Assembly: GCA_905221605.1 (NCBI GenBank)
Contig: CAJNDS010002235.1
Location: 733,375 to 773,374 of the forward strand
Length of the DNA: 40,000 bases
Source of the DNA: Symbiodinium natans
Taxonomy: Eukaryota > Sar > Dinophyceae > Suessiales > Symbiodiniaceae
Direction: 5' to 3'
The notes under the pieces are model-generated. The model was not told where the DNA came from. It did no database searches and was given only the letters and a program-made list of their open reading frames with translations. The translations under genes were made by a program, and so were the position numbers. This document shows positions 12,501 to 24,800 of the stretch, in pieces. How positions within the stretch are numbered: position 1 is the stretch's first letter; the number at the start of each line of letters is the position of its first letter.

Positions 12501-15500
12501 CCCCGAACCCTAAACCCTAAACCCTAAACCCTAAACCCTAAACCCTAAACCCTAAACCCTAAACCCTAAACCCCTACCCCCCCCCCCCCCCCCCAAAAAA
12601 AAAAAAAAAGGCGCAGGACTTCGAAGCCCATCAAGCCTTGGTAGGTCATAGCGACGACTTCTTCTGGTGCTCCACGAATCCCGAAACCCGACCCCCCAAA
12701 ACCCAAAACACGAAACCCTAAACCCTAAACCCGAAACACGAAACCCTAAACCCGAAACCCGAAACCTGCAACGGCTTAGGGCCGCCTTCTCCAAGGCGGC
12801 CTTCATCGACGGAGGCAGTGCCGAGTTGGAGTTCAGCAAGAAACTCGGCGTAAGGCGGGGTTCAGTGTTTGGGGCTACTAGTGTTTCAAGGGTTTGGCGT
12901 AAGGTTCAGAGTTCAACTCCCTTGAGTCAAAGCGAAAGCCGAAGTCCTCAAAGCCTCAGAGCTTCAGTCCCTAACCACTTTGTTTCAGGCTGGGGGTTTG
13001 GGGCTTCAGGCTTCTTAGGGACACCCCGCAAGCCCTAAACCCCCAAACCTCCCGCCCGACATGCCTAACAGCAAGCCGGTGCCTCGAAACAAGAAACCTT
13101 TCGCTGAAGCGCTGGGTTTAGGGTTGAGGTTTAGGGTTGAGGCTTTAGGGTGTATTTAGCTTCAACCGCAAGCAGCTTTATAAGTTTAAATGCATGTGCA
13201 CCCCAAACCATTAACACGACATCCAGACCCGAAATGGCTAGTCCTCAACTTGACCGCTAAGCCCTTAACCCTAGATGTAGGACCCTAACGGGTTTATATA
13301 GGGTCTAGGGTTTCGGGCTTTAGGGTTTGCCCTAAACATAGAAACTCAGACAGGTAGCTCCTGCTGCGGACTGCGTCCCAGCCACTGCACCTTTCCTGTT
13401 TGCGCGGCGGGTTTAAGCTCTTCAAGGCTTAAGATCACAAGGTCTTTGGGCTAAGGTTGTCGTTTGATAAGGTTTGAGGTTCTGACGGTTTGAGATACAG
13501 AGGCTTCAAGATTTTGGGTGTTTGGGGTTGTTCAGGTCTCGGACGCCTGGGCTTGTGAAGGTTTAGGTCTTTCCATTCTGGCCCATCGATCCTACGACTG
13601 GCGACAACTATTCTTCTCGTGCGCCGAAAGTGAGAAGAATGATCGCGGACAGCTGAAAGAATGGGACGTCGCATGTATGTCCTACTGTGTCCTAGTAGCC
13701 ACCGGCATATGTACTCAGAACAGATTGCTATCCTCATCTGAGAAAAGCTCTCGCGGAGCTATCGTTCTCGTGATTCGGAACCGACGAGCAAGATTTGTGT
13801 AACCAGTTTGAACAACGGCACAGACTGGGGAAGGTGCCGTTAGAGTTTAGGGCTCTTGGACAAAAAATGGAGCCAACAAAAACTCGCGTCGTCGGTTCTG
13901 CTCGAGAGCTACGGGGTTTACGAGCTGTGCCCAGACGCCATGCGTCTCGATGTAGGTCTTACAGTAAACTCATAAAAGTGGGAACATCCTTGTCCTTAGA
14001 CCCTAAACCCAAAACCCAAAACCCAAAACCCAAAACCCCTAAACCCCTGAACCCCTAAACCTTATACCCCAAAAGGTATACTAAAGGCCATCCCAGCTCC
14101 AATCATCCTTAAACCATGTTCCAACTTCTGGAGTTTCGTGTAGGGCATATTTGGGGTTTAGATTGCATTTCGCAATAAACGAGACGGACGCCCTCTCTAG
14201 CCCAAAAGGGTTCCGGCAGATTCTCCCAGGGCAAAAGATGCGCACTCGATCAACTTGGGCACCCTAAACCCTACAACCCTACAACCCTAAACCCTAAACC
14301 CTAAAAACCCCAAAACCCTAGAACCCTAAAACCCTAAAACCCTAAAACCCTAAAACCCTACAACCCTAAAACCCTAAACCCTAAAACCGAAAACCCTTGT
14401 GGGTGGCATGTTCGTGACAACGTCACTTCTGACGGTGGCCAAGGCTCAGGATCTGACCCAGAGGGTCCATTTGTAGTACTGTTATGGAATTAGGCACCCC
14501 AAAACCCTACTGAGTATGGTTTTCTGGGTACCTAATTCCATAACAGTACTACAAATGGACCCTCTGGGTGAGTTTCTCTGGAGAAGGAGCTTCGGCTAGT
14601 GAAAGTCTAAAACCAAAAACGATGTTGAAGACAAAAGCAAATTGTAGCTGTAAATGCCGGTAAAGCAGGCTGCTGACAGTAGGAAGTTACATCTTTTGCT
14701 GCGTACCCTTTGACATGGCAAATTTAAACCGCAATCCCACCCTGACCCCAATTCCTAAACCCCAAGCCCCGCGCTCACAACATAAAATCCCTACAACAAT
14801 CCCTAAACCCTAGCTAACCCTAAACCCTAAACCCTAAACTCCGAAAAACCACCCAGGCATGGGACCCAGCACTCTTAAACCGCAGCGGAGCTTGCAAAGC
14901 TTTAGGGTTTAGGCATCTGGGGTTCCGGGCTAGGGATCTAGGTTTAGGGTTTTAGGGTTTTAGGGTTTTAGGGTTTTAGGGTTTTAGGGTTTTAGGGTTT
15001 TAGGGTTTTAGGGTTCTAGGGTTTTAGGGTTTTAGGGTTTTAGGGTTTAGGGAATTTCGGTTAGAGGGGTGGCAGGGGCTTGTCTGGGTTTAGGGGTCAT
15101 GGGGTTGGGGGTTGGGGCGTATGGGGGCCTTCAGGGGGCTTAGGGCTAAGGGCATGCCAGCAGGCTGGCCTGTCTCCAACTCGTAGATGCCTCGGACGTG
15201 TGTAGGTCGACACACATCGGTCAGATTTCAGGTAGACTTCCACGTTCCATACCCAATGCTTGGAGCCTCATGCATGCCCAGAGATCCCAGTCCCCCTTCA
15301 TGAAGAACCTATTAATTACAAGGATCTTTATGGCAGTTTCGGATTTGTAGCGTTCAGCGTTCAGCGTTCAGCGTTTAGGGTTTAGGGTTTAGGGTTCAGG
15401 GTTTAGGGTTTAGGGGTTGGGGCTACTCCTTCATTTGAGAACTGGGGTGATAGCTAGGATAGCAAGAATGAAAAAGGGTCAGAACCTCATCTCGGGTACG

Positions 15501-18500
15501 ACAACCCTACACCCTAAACCCAGGTCATTGGCTGTAAGTCCCGCGAGAGACCCGGAATTTACATGAAGTCTTAAGGATTAGCATGGAACAGCCCAACGTG
15601 CATGGATGAAAGTTCGTCGCAGAGAACAAGTGTAACTCACACAATGGCTGCTACACTAGGCCCATTAGCTGTACGCCGAGTTACCACCTTGAAGATCGAC
15701 CTTGCCGCTGCGCACCAAGTCTCGAATGGTGGGGCTGTACCTGCGGCAGTTGTCTCGCACATCTACAGCAGGGAAGCAGCCTTGGAAGAAAACATTCAAC
15801 AGCTCAGCAGGTCCTTAAAGCCTTTAGGGTAGGGTTCAGGGTTTAGGGTTTAGGGTTTAGGGTTTAGGGCTTAGGGTTTAGGGTTTGGGGTTTGGGGTTT
15901 GGGGTTTAGGGTTTAGGGTTTAGGGTTTAGGGTTTAGGGTTTAGGGTTTAGGGTTTAGGGTTTAGGGCCTTGAACATCCGGCAAGCAATTCTCGGCGACG
16001 AGAATAGCGTAACGAAATAACGTACGACTCAGTGTCTACGGAGATCCCGGTAGGACTTGGTTATAACTTCCTACCCCCTTAAACCTTCCTCTGTCTTCTC
16101 CATCATGCATCTGGATGCTTCAGTCGCCTCATGGCGCAACATGTAACACGATACTTGTACCCAATGGCGCATGCTCAGCCGAGAGGACATTCGGTGAAAG
16201 CTGTTCAGGGGACCAGTCATGCATCTTCGCGATCTTGATTTTCATTCCCTAAATGCGCACCCGCTCCACTTCAAACAGCCTAAGCTTGCATGCCAGAATT
16301 TTTGGCTTGGGGCACTGTAGCGTTTAAGCAGGACTGTAGCGTGAAGCCCAGCATCAGCCCCCCCAAAAAAAAATCATAAAATCCTTCCCTATAAGAATAA
16401 TATAGGAATTGTTATTTCTTATTGGGGTTCTTAAGCAAATAGTAGCAGGGGGGGGGGTCACTTCAACAGAAAGCGCATGGTGTTGAAGACGTTGACCTTG
16501 ACCGCATGTGCAGCAACCTGGCATGGTCGGGGGCCGGAGGGGGGCGGGGGGGGGGGGGGGGGTAGGGTTTACTTAGGGTTCAGGGCTTAGGGTTGGGGGC
16601 GGCTTGCTCCAACTTTTTGGGGGCCTGTTAATGACCCTAAATAGCCCTAAACCCTTGGAGATTCAGGAATTCAAACAGAACCCCCCCGACGACTGGCTGT
16701 GCTACGGGAATGCCAAAAACAATGCAACCTACGTTGGCGCTTGTCTTCCAGGGAACCGAAATTTAGGATTCTGGAACCCTCAAGGGGTGTTTGTTCACAG
16801 CAGGGCCACTAGTTGAAAAGTTCCCCTTATACTCTCAGTCCCCAATAGGGATTTTAATGATTGGGGGGGGGGGGGGTTACTATAATCCCAGTTTTGGACT
16901 GTTGTCCCAACTCCCTAAACCCTAAACCCTAAACCCCAAACCCCAAACCCTAAACCCTAAACCCTAAACCCTAAACCCTAAACTGTCAGTAGAAGGGGGA
17001 ACATCCCCAGCCCCTGCGTTGGACCGGGGGTGATCCTTAGCCAAGGTACCGAAAAGGTGGAAGCGACCAACAAGCACGTGGACTTGGGGTTCCCTAATTG
17101 GGTTTAGGGTTTAGGGTTTCTTAGGGTTTGGGGTTTAGGGTTTAGGGTTCAGGGTTTAGGGTTTAGGGTTTAGGGTTTGGGTTGAGGGTTTGGGTTGAGG
17201 GTTGAGGGCTTAGGGTTTGGGGTTTCGGGTTTCTGGTGTTCTCACAGGGCAGGGAGGAGGCGGCAGGGTCCAAGGCCAAAGAGCCTTGAATCCCAAATCC
17301 TAATTCCTAAGCCTTGAAGTTTTAAGCCCGTACGCTTGGGGCCTGCGATTTCGAAATGCTCCTTGTCATAGGCTTCGAAGTTTTATAAGTGGGATTGTCG
17401 TGCAGAGGCCTAGCCAACCACCCCAGGAGTAGCAGCCCGCCAGCACGGCCTCCACAAGCCTTCCACTACAAAGCCCTGAATGAAGGGTTCAGGATTTGGG
17501 GCTCAGGGACGAGGGGCCCCGGGCAAACCCTAAACCCTCTACCCCAAAAGGGCCACCTGGTCCTCCGTGGCATTGGGGCCCAGGTCTGTCGCAGCCTCCT
17601 CCTGGGTTTAGGGTTTAGGTTTTGGGGTTTAGGGTTGAGGCAGGGTTTAGGGTTTAGGGACATTTTATTCCTTAAGTAAGGGGTGTGGGAAGAACTGGTG
17701 AGAACGTACGAACGTACGAGAATTTCGCCGAGGGAAGCGGGGCGGGGGGGGGGGGGGGGGGGGGTGGGGGGGACGGAGTTGAGGGTTTCGGGCGTCCTTA
17801 AACCCCACTATAAGCCCTCTGTACCTTAAAGGGCAGGTCTTGCTGTGGATTTCACCGGCCAGCCTGCATCACAACTTACCGCCTTGAATTCAAGCACCCT
17901 AAGCCCTAAGCCCTACACCTCATTATAAGGTTTATAAACCCTAAACCCTAAACCCTGCTGGCTCTTGGGGGTGTGGGCTTTGGGTTCGGGGCTTTCCAAA
18001 ACCTCAGCCACCAAGGGCCCTGTAAGACACGCATCTCGAATTGACCTCAAGAGGCTCCGAGGTCGCACGGTTCCAAGGGTTTAAGGGTTTAGGGTTAGGG
18101 TTTAGGGTTTTTAGGGTTTAGGGTTAGGGTTTAGGGTTTAGGGTTTAGGTTTAGGGGTTTAGGGTTTAGGGTTTAGGGTTTAGGGTTTAGGGTTTAGGGT
18201 TTAGGGTTTAGGGTTTAGGGTTTAGGGTTTAGGGTTTAGGGTTTAGGGTTTAGGGTTTAGGGTTTAGGGTTTAGGATTCAGGGTTTAGGGTTTCGGGTTT
18301 AGGGTTTAGGGACCATAAGGGAATACTGCTAGGAACTATTCCGACCCCTGTTCTAGGTTTAATTTTCGGGTCTAGGGCTTAGGAATACGAGTTTCGGGCT
18401 TGGGGCTGGGGGATTAGTAAGGGTTTAGGGTTTAGGGAATTCGGGACTCAATCAACGTGCAGCTCGGGGGCAGCCACGTTCCCGAGATCCACCAACAAAC

Positions 18501-21500
18501 CTTTCCACAGGGACTCAGGGGCGGCGAGCCTTTGTGTGAGAACCTTGGGATGTTGCCCCTTATACTAGCAGTCCTTAATAGGGATTGTTTTAGGGGGGGT
18601 GGGGTACTATAATCCCGATTAAGGACTGTTCGTATAAATGGGAACATCTCAATAAGAACCTCACCACTTCGGTTGGAGGCTTTAAGGTTAGGGCTGTCAG
18701 GGTTTAGGGCCTGTGTTTAAGAAACCCACAGTTTAGGTGGGGTTAGGGTTTTCAGATCCGAATTCCTACCTAATCATTCACCGACACCGTTTTTGAAGTA
18801 CCCCTGTTCGATTCTCCTCTCTAACCCTAAACCCTAAACCCTAAACCCTAATCCCTAAACCCAAAACCCAAAACCCTAAACCCTAAACAATAAACCCTAA
18901 ACCCTGAACCCTAAAGCACCCAGGTCTATTGCTTCTAGCCGAAAGATTGAGGGCCTGGAAGTATAGGGTTGAAGTATCATGGAGACATGTACCCCCCTAG
19001 GCTCCTATCACCCTCACACCGAAATCCCCAAACCCTCACATTGCGGAATCCTGTTACAAAACTCAACGCTTGCAACAGTCCGCCTCTTTTTTCAGGAATT
19101 TGGGCATTAGGTACCTTATACAATCACTGTAAACCCGCTAAACACACCCAAAATCCCGAAACCCCTAAACTTAACCCTCTAACCCGAGAGTTCTCCATTT
19201 AGCGCGTTTCGAAATTTACAGTTCCGGCCCACCCACCCACCCCCCCCCCCCTTCAACACTCTCCTGCCCCCACAATTTCATTTCTAAGTAATTCGAATTC
19301 ACTAAACGGATTTGAAATTCAATGAAAAATAGACCCAACTAGTTCAAGATCAATAAAAGCGATTAAAATATCAAGTGCAACGATAAAAAAACACAAGAGA
19401 ATAGCATTTCCTTTGCTTTGCCATTGTTTTTCACCATTTTTCATTTAAAAATATTGACAAAGTGATTAAATAGTGAAATCACTTGAAAATGGAACAAGTG
19501 ATTTCACTATTTAGTCACTTTGTCAATACTTTTAATTGAAAATGGTGAAAAAACAATTGCAAAGCAACGAAAATTCTATTCTCTTGTGTTTTTTATCGTT
19601 GCACTTGATATTTTGATTGCTTTTAATGATCTTGAACTAGTTGGGTCTATTTTCATTGAATTTCAAGTCCTTTTAGTGAATTCGAATTATTTTGAAATGA
19701 AATTGCGGGGATGTGCGCGGGGTGGGTGAAGGGGGGGGGGGGGGTGGGGGGGAGGGGGGTGGGTGGGTGGGGGGGGGTGGTGGGGGGTGTGGGGTGGGGG
19801 GTGGTGGGGGTGGGGTGGGGGGGGTGGGGGGTGGGTGGGTGGGTGGTGGTTGTGGGGGGGGGTGGTGGGGGGAGGGTGGGTGGTGGGGTGGGGTGGGTGG
19901 GTGGTGGGTGGGGGGTGGGTGGGTGGGGGTGGGGTGGTGGGGTGGGTTGGGTGGGGTGGTGGGGGTGGGGTGGGTGGGGTGGGTGGGGGTGGGTGGGGTG
20001 GGTGGGGTGGGTGGGGTGGGGAGCCACCGGGGAGCCACCCCCCCCAAAATGAAAATCCGCACTTCGTGGAGAACTCTTCTAAACCCTAAAAGCCCGAAAC
20101 CCCGTACTCAAAAAAACTATAAAAACCCTAACCCCCCCCCCCCTCCTTCCCCCCCCCCAGAGAAAAAAAAAACAACCTAACCCCTCCCCCCCAACAAAAA
20201 AAAAGAACTGCACCCCAAGAATCCCAAAACCCGAAAACCAAACATCTCGAAACGCCCCAAAACACCCAACAAAACCTCAAAAACCCCCCGACATAGCACC
20301 AAACCCAAAGAACCCCCCAAAGCCAAACCAAAACAAAAACTGCCCTCCGTCCCCCCCCCCCCCGTCCCCCCCCCCGTCCCCCCCCCCCACACACAAAAGC
20401 AAACTCAACCCCCAAACCCTCAACCCTAAACCCTAAACCCTAAACCCAAAGCCAAGGAAAGCGGGAGGGCCTTCCAGGGCCGAGGATGCATGAGGCCGGG
20501 TGCTGGATCCGAGGTAGGTCTGGTCAAAGGCTTCTTTGCGGGGGTTTAAGGTTGAGGGTTTAGGGTTCAGGGGGTAGGGTTTAGGGTTCGGGGTTTAAGG
20601 TTTAGGGTTTAGGGTTTGGGCTTTGGGTTTGGGGTTTGGGCTTACGGCTTAGGGTTTGGGGTTTGGGGTTTAGGGTTTCGGGTTTTGGGTTTGGGGTTTG
20701 GGGTTCCGGGTTTTGCGTCTGGGGTTTGGGGTTTGGGGTTTGGGGTTTGGGGGGGTCTAGGGTTTTGGGGTTTAGGGTTTGGGGGGTTTTGGGTTTGGAG
20801 TTTAGGGTTTTGGGGATTTTGGGTTTGGGGTTTAGGGTTTAATTAGGGGTTCAGGGTTTGGGGTTTAGGGTTTGTAGGGTTTAGGGGTTTATAGGGTTGA
20901 GGGATTTAGGCGTTAGGCTTTAGGTGCTCTAGGATCCTAAGGCTTCTGGGCACTATATAAGCCTTGAACGCCAAAACAAAAACATCAGAAAACAAAATCT
21001 AAACCCCAAAAACCCCAAACCCTAAACCCTCCATAAGCCCCTAAATAGCCCGAACTTGCGTCCCCAAAACCCTAAACCCTAAACCGTAAACCCTAAACCC
21101 TAAACCCCTTAAACGCTAAAACCAACTCTGGGAACTTCAGGCTTTCGAAGAGCCTTAACTAGCTTAAACTGGCTTAGGGTTCAGGGTTTACGGTTTAGGG
21201 ATTGCTGTTTGTAGGGTTTAGGGTTTAGGGTTTAGGGCTTGGGGTTTAGGGTTTAGGGTTTAGGGTTTAGGGTTCAGGGGATCAGGGGATCAGGGTTCAG
21301 AAGCAGCGCCCCCTATAGGGCTTACGGATGCCAGCCCCATCAACACCACTAAACTCCAAGCCCTTCACCCTAAAGCGAGCAGGGGTAGGTGTCTTTGGCA
21401 CAGGTGATCGGATAGGCTCCGTGGCAAAGATAGGCCCCATGACGGGCGGCGGCTTGAAGGCTGGCTTGGAAAGGTTGGCGGGTGGGGGCTTGAAGGCTGG

Positions 21501-21732
21501 CTTAGCCCCTTGTACATGCCTATAAGAGAGAGGAGTAAGTGTCCTCTTTAGGCAGAGTCATGGATAACATGATATCTGAGGGCCTTCTGAGCATCAGCTC
21601 AAGCAGCCACTCTGCCAGCGACACCTGGAGCAGATGCCTGGAGAGTCCCTCAGGCTCTTCACGAAAGCGGTGGCCTCCAAATCAGGTTCTCCCAAGTGAA
21701 TAAGGCCAAAAACGATTATAGGCTCTAAAACC

Positions 21733-21820
<88 letters not shown>

Positions 21821-24800
21821 ACCCTAGTGGTTCAGTGTTTTGGGGCTGAGGGTTTAGGGCTTCGTGCTTGCGATTTCCCTAAACCCTAAACCCTAAACCC
21901 TAAGCCCTAAACCCTAAACGCTAAACCCTAAACCCTAAACCCTAAACCCTAAACCCTAAACCCTAAACCCTTTGGGGATTGGCCAGCCAGTCTCCGGCCT
22001 TGGTGGCTCCGATGATCGCTCCGCATTTCGTATGTCCCAAAACCTGGCGCTTCAGGTTTAGGGTTTAGGGCTTAGGGTTTAGGGTTTAGGGCTTAGGGCT
22101 TAGGGTGTAGGGTTTAGGGTTTAGGGTTTAGGGTTTAGGGTTTAGGGTTTAGGGTTTAGGGCTTAGGGTTTAGGGCTTTAGGTTTAGGGTTTAGGGTTCG
22201 GCTGACTAGATGCAGGGGCTCGGAGTGGGCGAAGAAGATTCGGAAGCTCTGGTGTAAGGACCCTAAACCCTAAACCCTAAACCCTAAACCCTAAACCCTA
22301 AACCCTAAACCCTAAACCCTAAACCCTGAACCCTGAACCCTAAACCCTTTTGCAAAATGTCGTGGCTACGATGTATGATTTCCCAGAAAGGGCCTGTGCG
22401 GCTGCAAGGGTGAACCCCTTGATCCTACCAGCCTTGAACAAAAAACAACAAACCACAAGAATAGAACCCGAAACCCTAAAACCGAAAGCCCTAAGCCCCA
22501 AAGGAGCCATCCTCCACCCCTAAACACCAAACAGAACGACCCCGGAACCTCGGGCGGCAGTCTCATGCAAAATCAGTGATTTGACAGACCCTTAACCCGA
22601 AAGCGCTAACATCCAAAAGCCTAAATCCTAAACCCCAAACCCTAAATGCACCAAACGCAAAAAGCGGATTGAATCCTTAAAGCCCCTGAAAAACCCGAAA
22701 GCCCCAAAACCCCCACAGCGAAAGAGTCCCGAAAGCCCTAGAGAACCTTAAAGGCCCGAAAGAGACCATATAAGGACCCTTACGGAATATCAAGACCCAA
22801 AAAGGCCCGAAAAGGACCCTATTTAATACAGGCCCTATAAGGACCCCCTAAAGAGGCCCTACGCAAGACCCTATTCAAGACCCTAAACCCTAAACTCTAA
22901 ACCCCAAACCCTAAACCCTAAACCCGAAACCCTAAACCCTAAACCCTAAACCCTAAACCCCCGAAAAAAAGCAGGCCGGGGAAGCCAAGATCAGTCGGCT
23001 CCCGAGCTTGCCAGTGGCGAACTCCAGGCTGCCGACCATGCTGCCTCTGGGGTTTAGGGTTTAGGGTTTAGGGTTTAGGGTTTAGGGGGATGGTCGGGCT
23101 CTGAAGGTTTGGGGTTTCGAGGGGTTGAGGGACCCTAAACCCTAAACCCTAAACCCTAAACCCTGAACTCCGAACCCTGAACCCGGGGTAGGGTGCGGAG
23201 GGTTTAGGGTGTTGGAGATTCGGGGTTTTAGGGTTCAAGGGTTTCGGGCCTTTCGGGCGCAGAAGACGGAGGGCTTTACCGAGTTTAGGGCTTCAGGGTT
23301 TCCTAGTTGTCCAGTAACCTGGGGGAATTAAAGGTTAATTTTTGGGATTATAAGGGGATTCTACTACCCCAAAAAGGTTAAAGGTTACCTACTCTACTAC
23401 TAGGGTTTAGAGAGTGTCTAGGCCGCCAGGGTTGTGAAAAATCCTAACCCCTGAAGTTGCCCTGAATCGTAAACATCAGCACGCTCAGCGCCGCGGGTTT
23501 GGGGTGCGCGAGCTCGAGATTTCGAGCTTTCGAGCTTTCCCCTGCAGTTCTCTTTGGTTTTGCCGTCCGGAAGTTGATCTTCAGGTCTGGGTCTAGGGTT
23601 TCGGGTTTGGGTGTAGGGTTTCGGGTTCAGGGTCTAAGGTCTGCTACCAACTACCTTGGAGCCTTTTGGAGGCAGCCGAAGCCCACGACCCGCAAGCCCC
23701 ACAACCCTGCCTAGGTATTGCAGGGGGCGTACCCAGATTCGATTGCCCTGAAGACCAATAGACAGTATTCCTAAACAAGATCCGCTTGAAGCAAAGGAGG
23801 GAGTATCTGTATATGCATATATACACCGATGTAGAAACATGTGCATATTCTTGCATATGTATATATATATATATATATATATGCGTGTGTGTGTGTACGT
23901 ATATATATATATATATTCATTTATTTGTTGTTTTTAAAAAAGCAAATACATGCACAAGTATATAATTATAAGCAAGTATAAGCATATGTAAGCCCTCCTA
24001 CATATACGTATGCATATGCACAAGGTCCGGTTTAGGGTTTAGGGTTTAGGGTTTAGGGTTTAGGGTTTAGGGTTTAGGGTTTAGGGCCGAGTACTCCGCC
24101 TTCGGCGTGAGTGCACGTGTTGCCAGCATTGCGAAGCCTCAGCTCGGGGTTTCCGGGGGTTTGTTGGGTTTGTTGGGTTTGTTGGGTTTAGGGTTTAGGG
24201 TTTAGGGCTTAGGGTTTAGGGTTTAGGGTTTACCGAGGATGGTGTGGGGCTTGGGGGGGGAGCCTGTATGAACTGATTTGTCGATTGGTTGATGGGGCTA
24301 GTTCGGGCCCAAAGAACCTGAAAGTCTTAACGTTTATTCCCAACCAACCCCAGTTTTGGGGTTTGGGGCCTAATTAAAGGGTTTATGGGGCTAGGGTGTG
24401 GTGCTGGGGGTTTGGTGCTTTGGGTTCAAGATCTCATTAAACCACACTTCATGGAGAACATGAAACTATTCCAGGGGCCTACTGTTCACCATAGTTGAGG
24501 GTAAAGGTTCTCCGGGTTTAGGATGTATGGCTCGCATGCTTCAGGGTTGTTGAGGGATGCTTAGGGGTCAGCCCGAGATCCAGAAAACTTATACCCTTTA
24601 CCCCTGATCCCTAAAGCTACATGGTTCTTCAGGGAGGGGGGGGGGGGTGCGGTATGTAACCCACGGCTCGATAAGCTTCATTCAGGCTCCCTAGGCACCT
24701 ACCCCCCCCCCCCCCCCCATGAACCTCCCTCCCTTCAGAACCCCATAACAAGGGGTCTATCAGCTGTAAGGGCCTCTCCCAGAGACCCCACAATCCCTTA

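Noticed and set aside
15602-15832. 76-codon plus-strand ORF
   Set aside because: Antisense to beta-CA exon 13, whose minus-strand reading matches the family and fits the phases of its neighbours.
16604-16816. 70-codon plus ORF in intron 11
   Set aside because: Crosses a C-run and ends at a hairpin element; no splice signals or family motif support it.
19653-20180. Overlapping ORFs of 108-155 codons on both strands, proline- or glycine-rich
   Set aside because: They arise from the G/T-rich low-complexity tract, where nearly all frames lack stops.
20128-20846. Phe/Gly/Leu-rich ORFs of 68-95 codons
   Set aside because: Translations of C-rich runs and degenerate TTTGGGG units.
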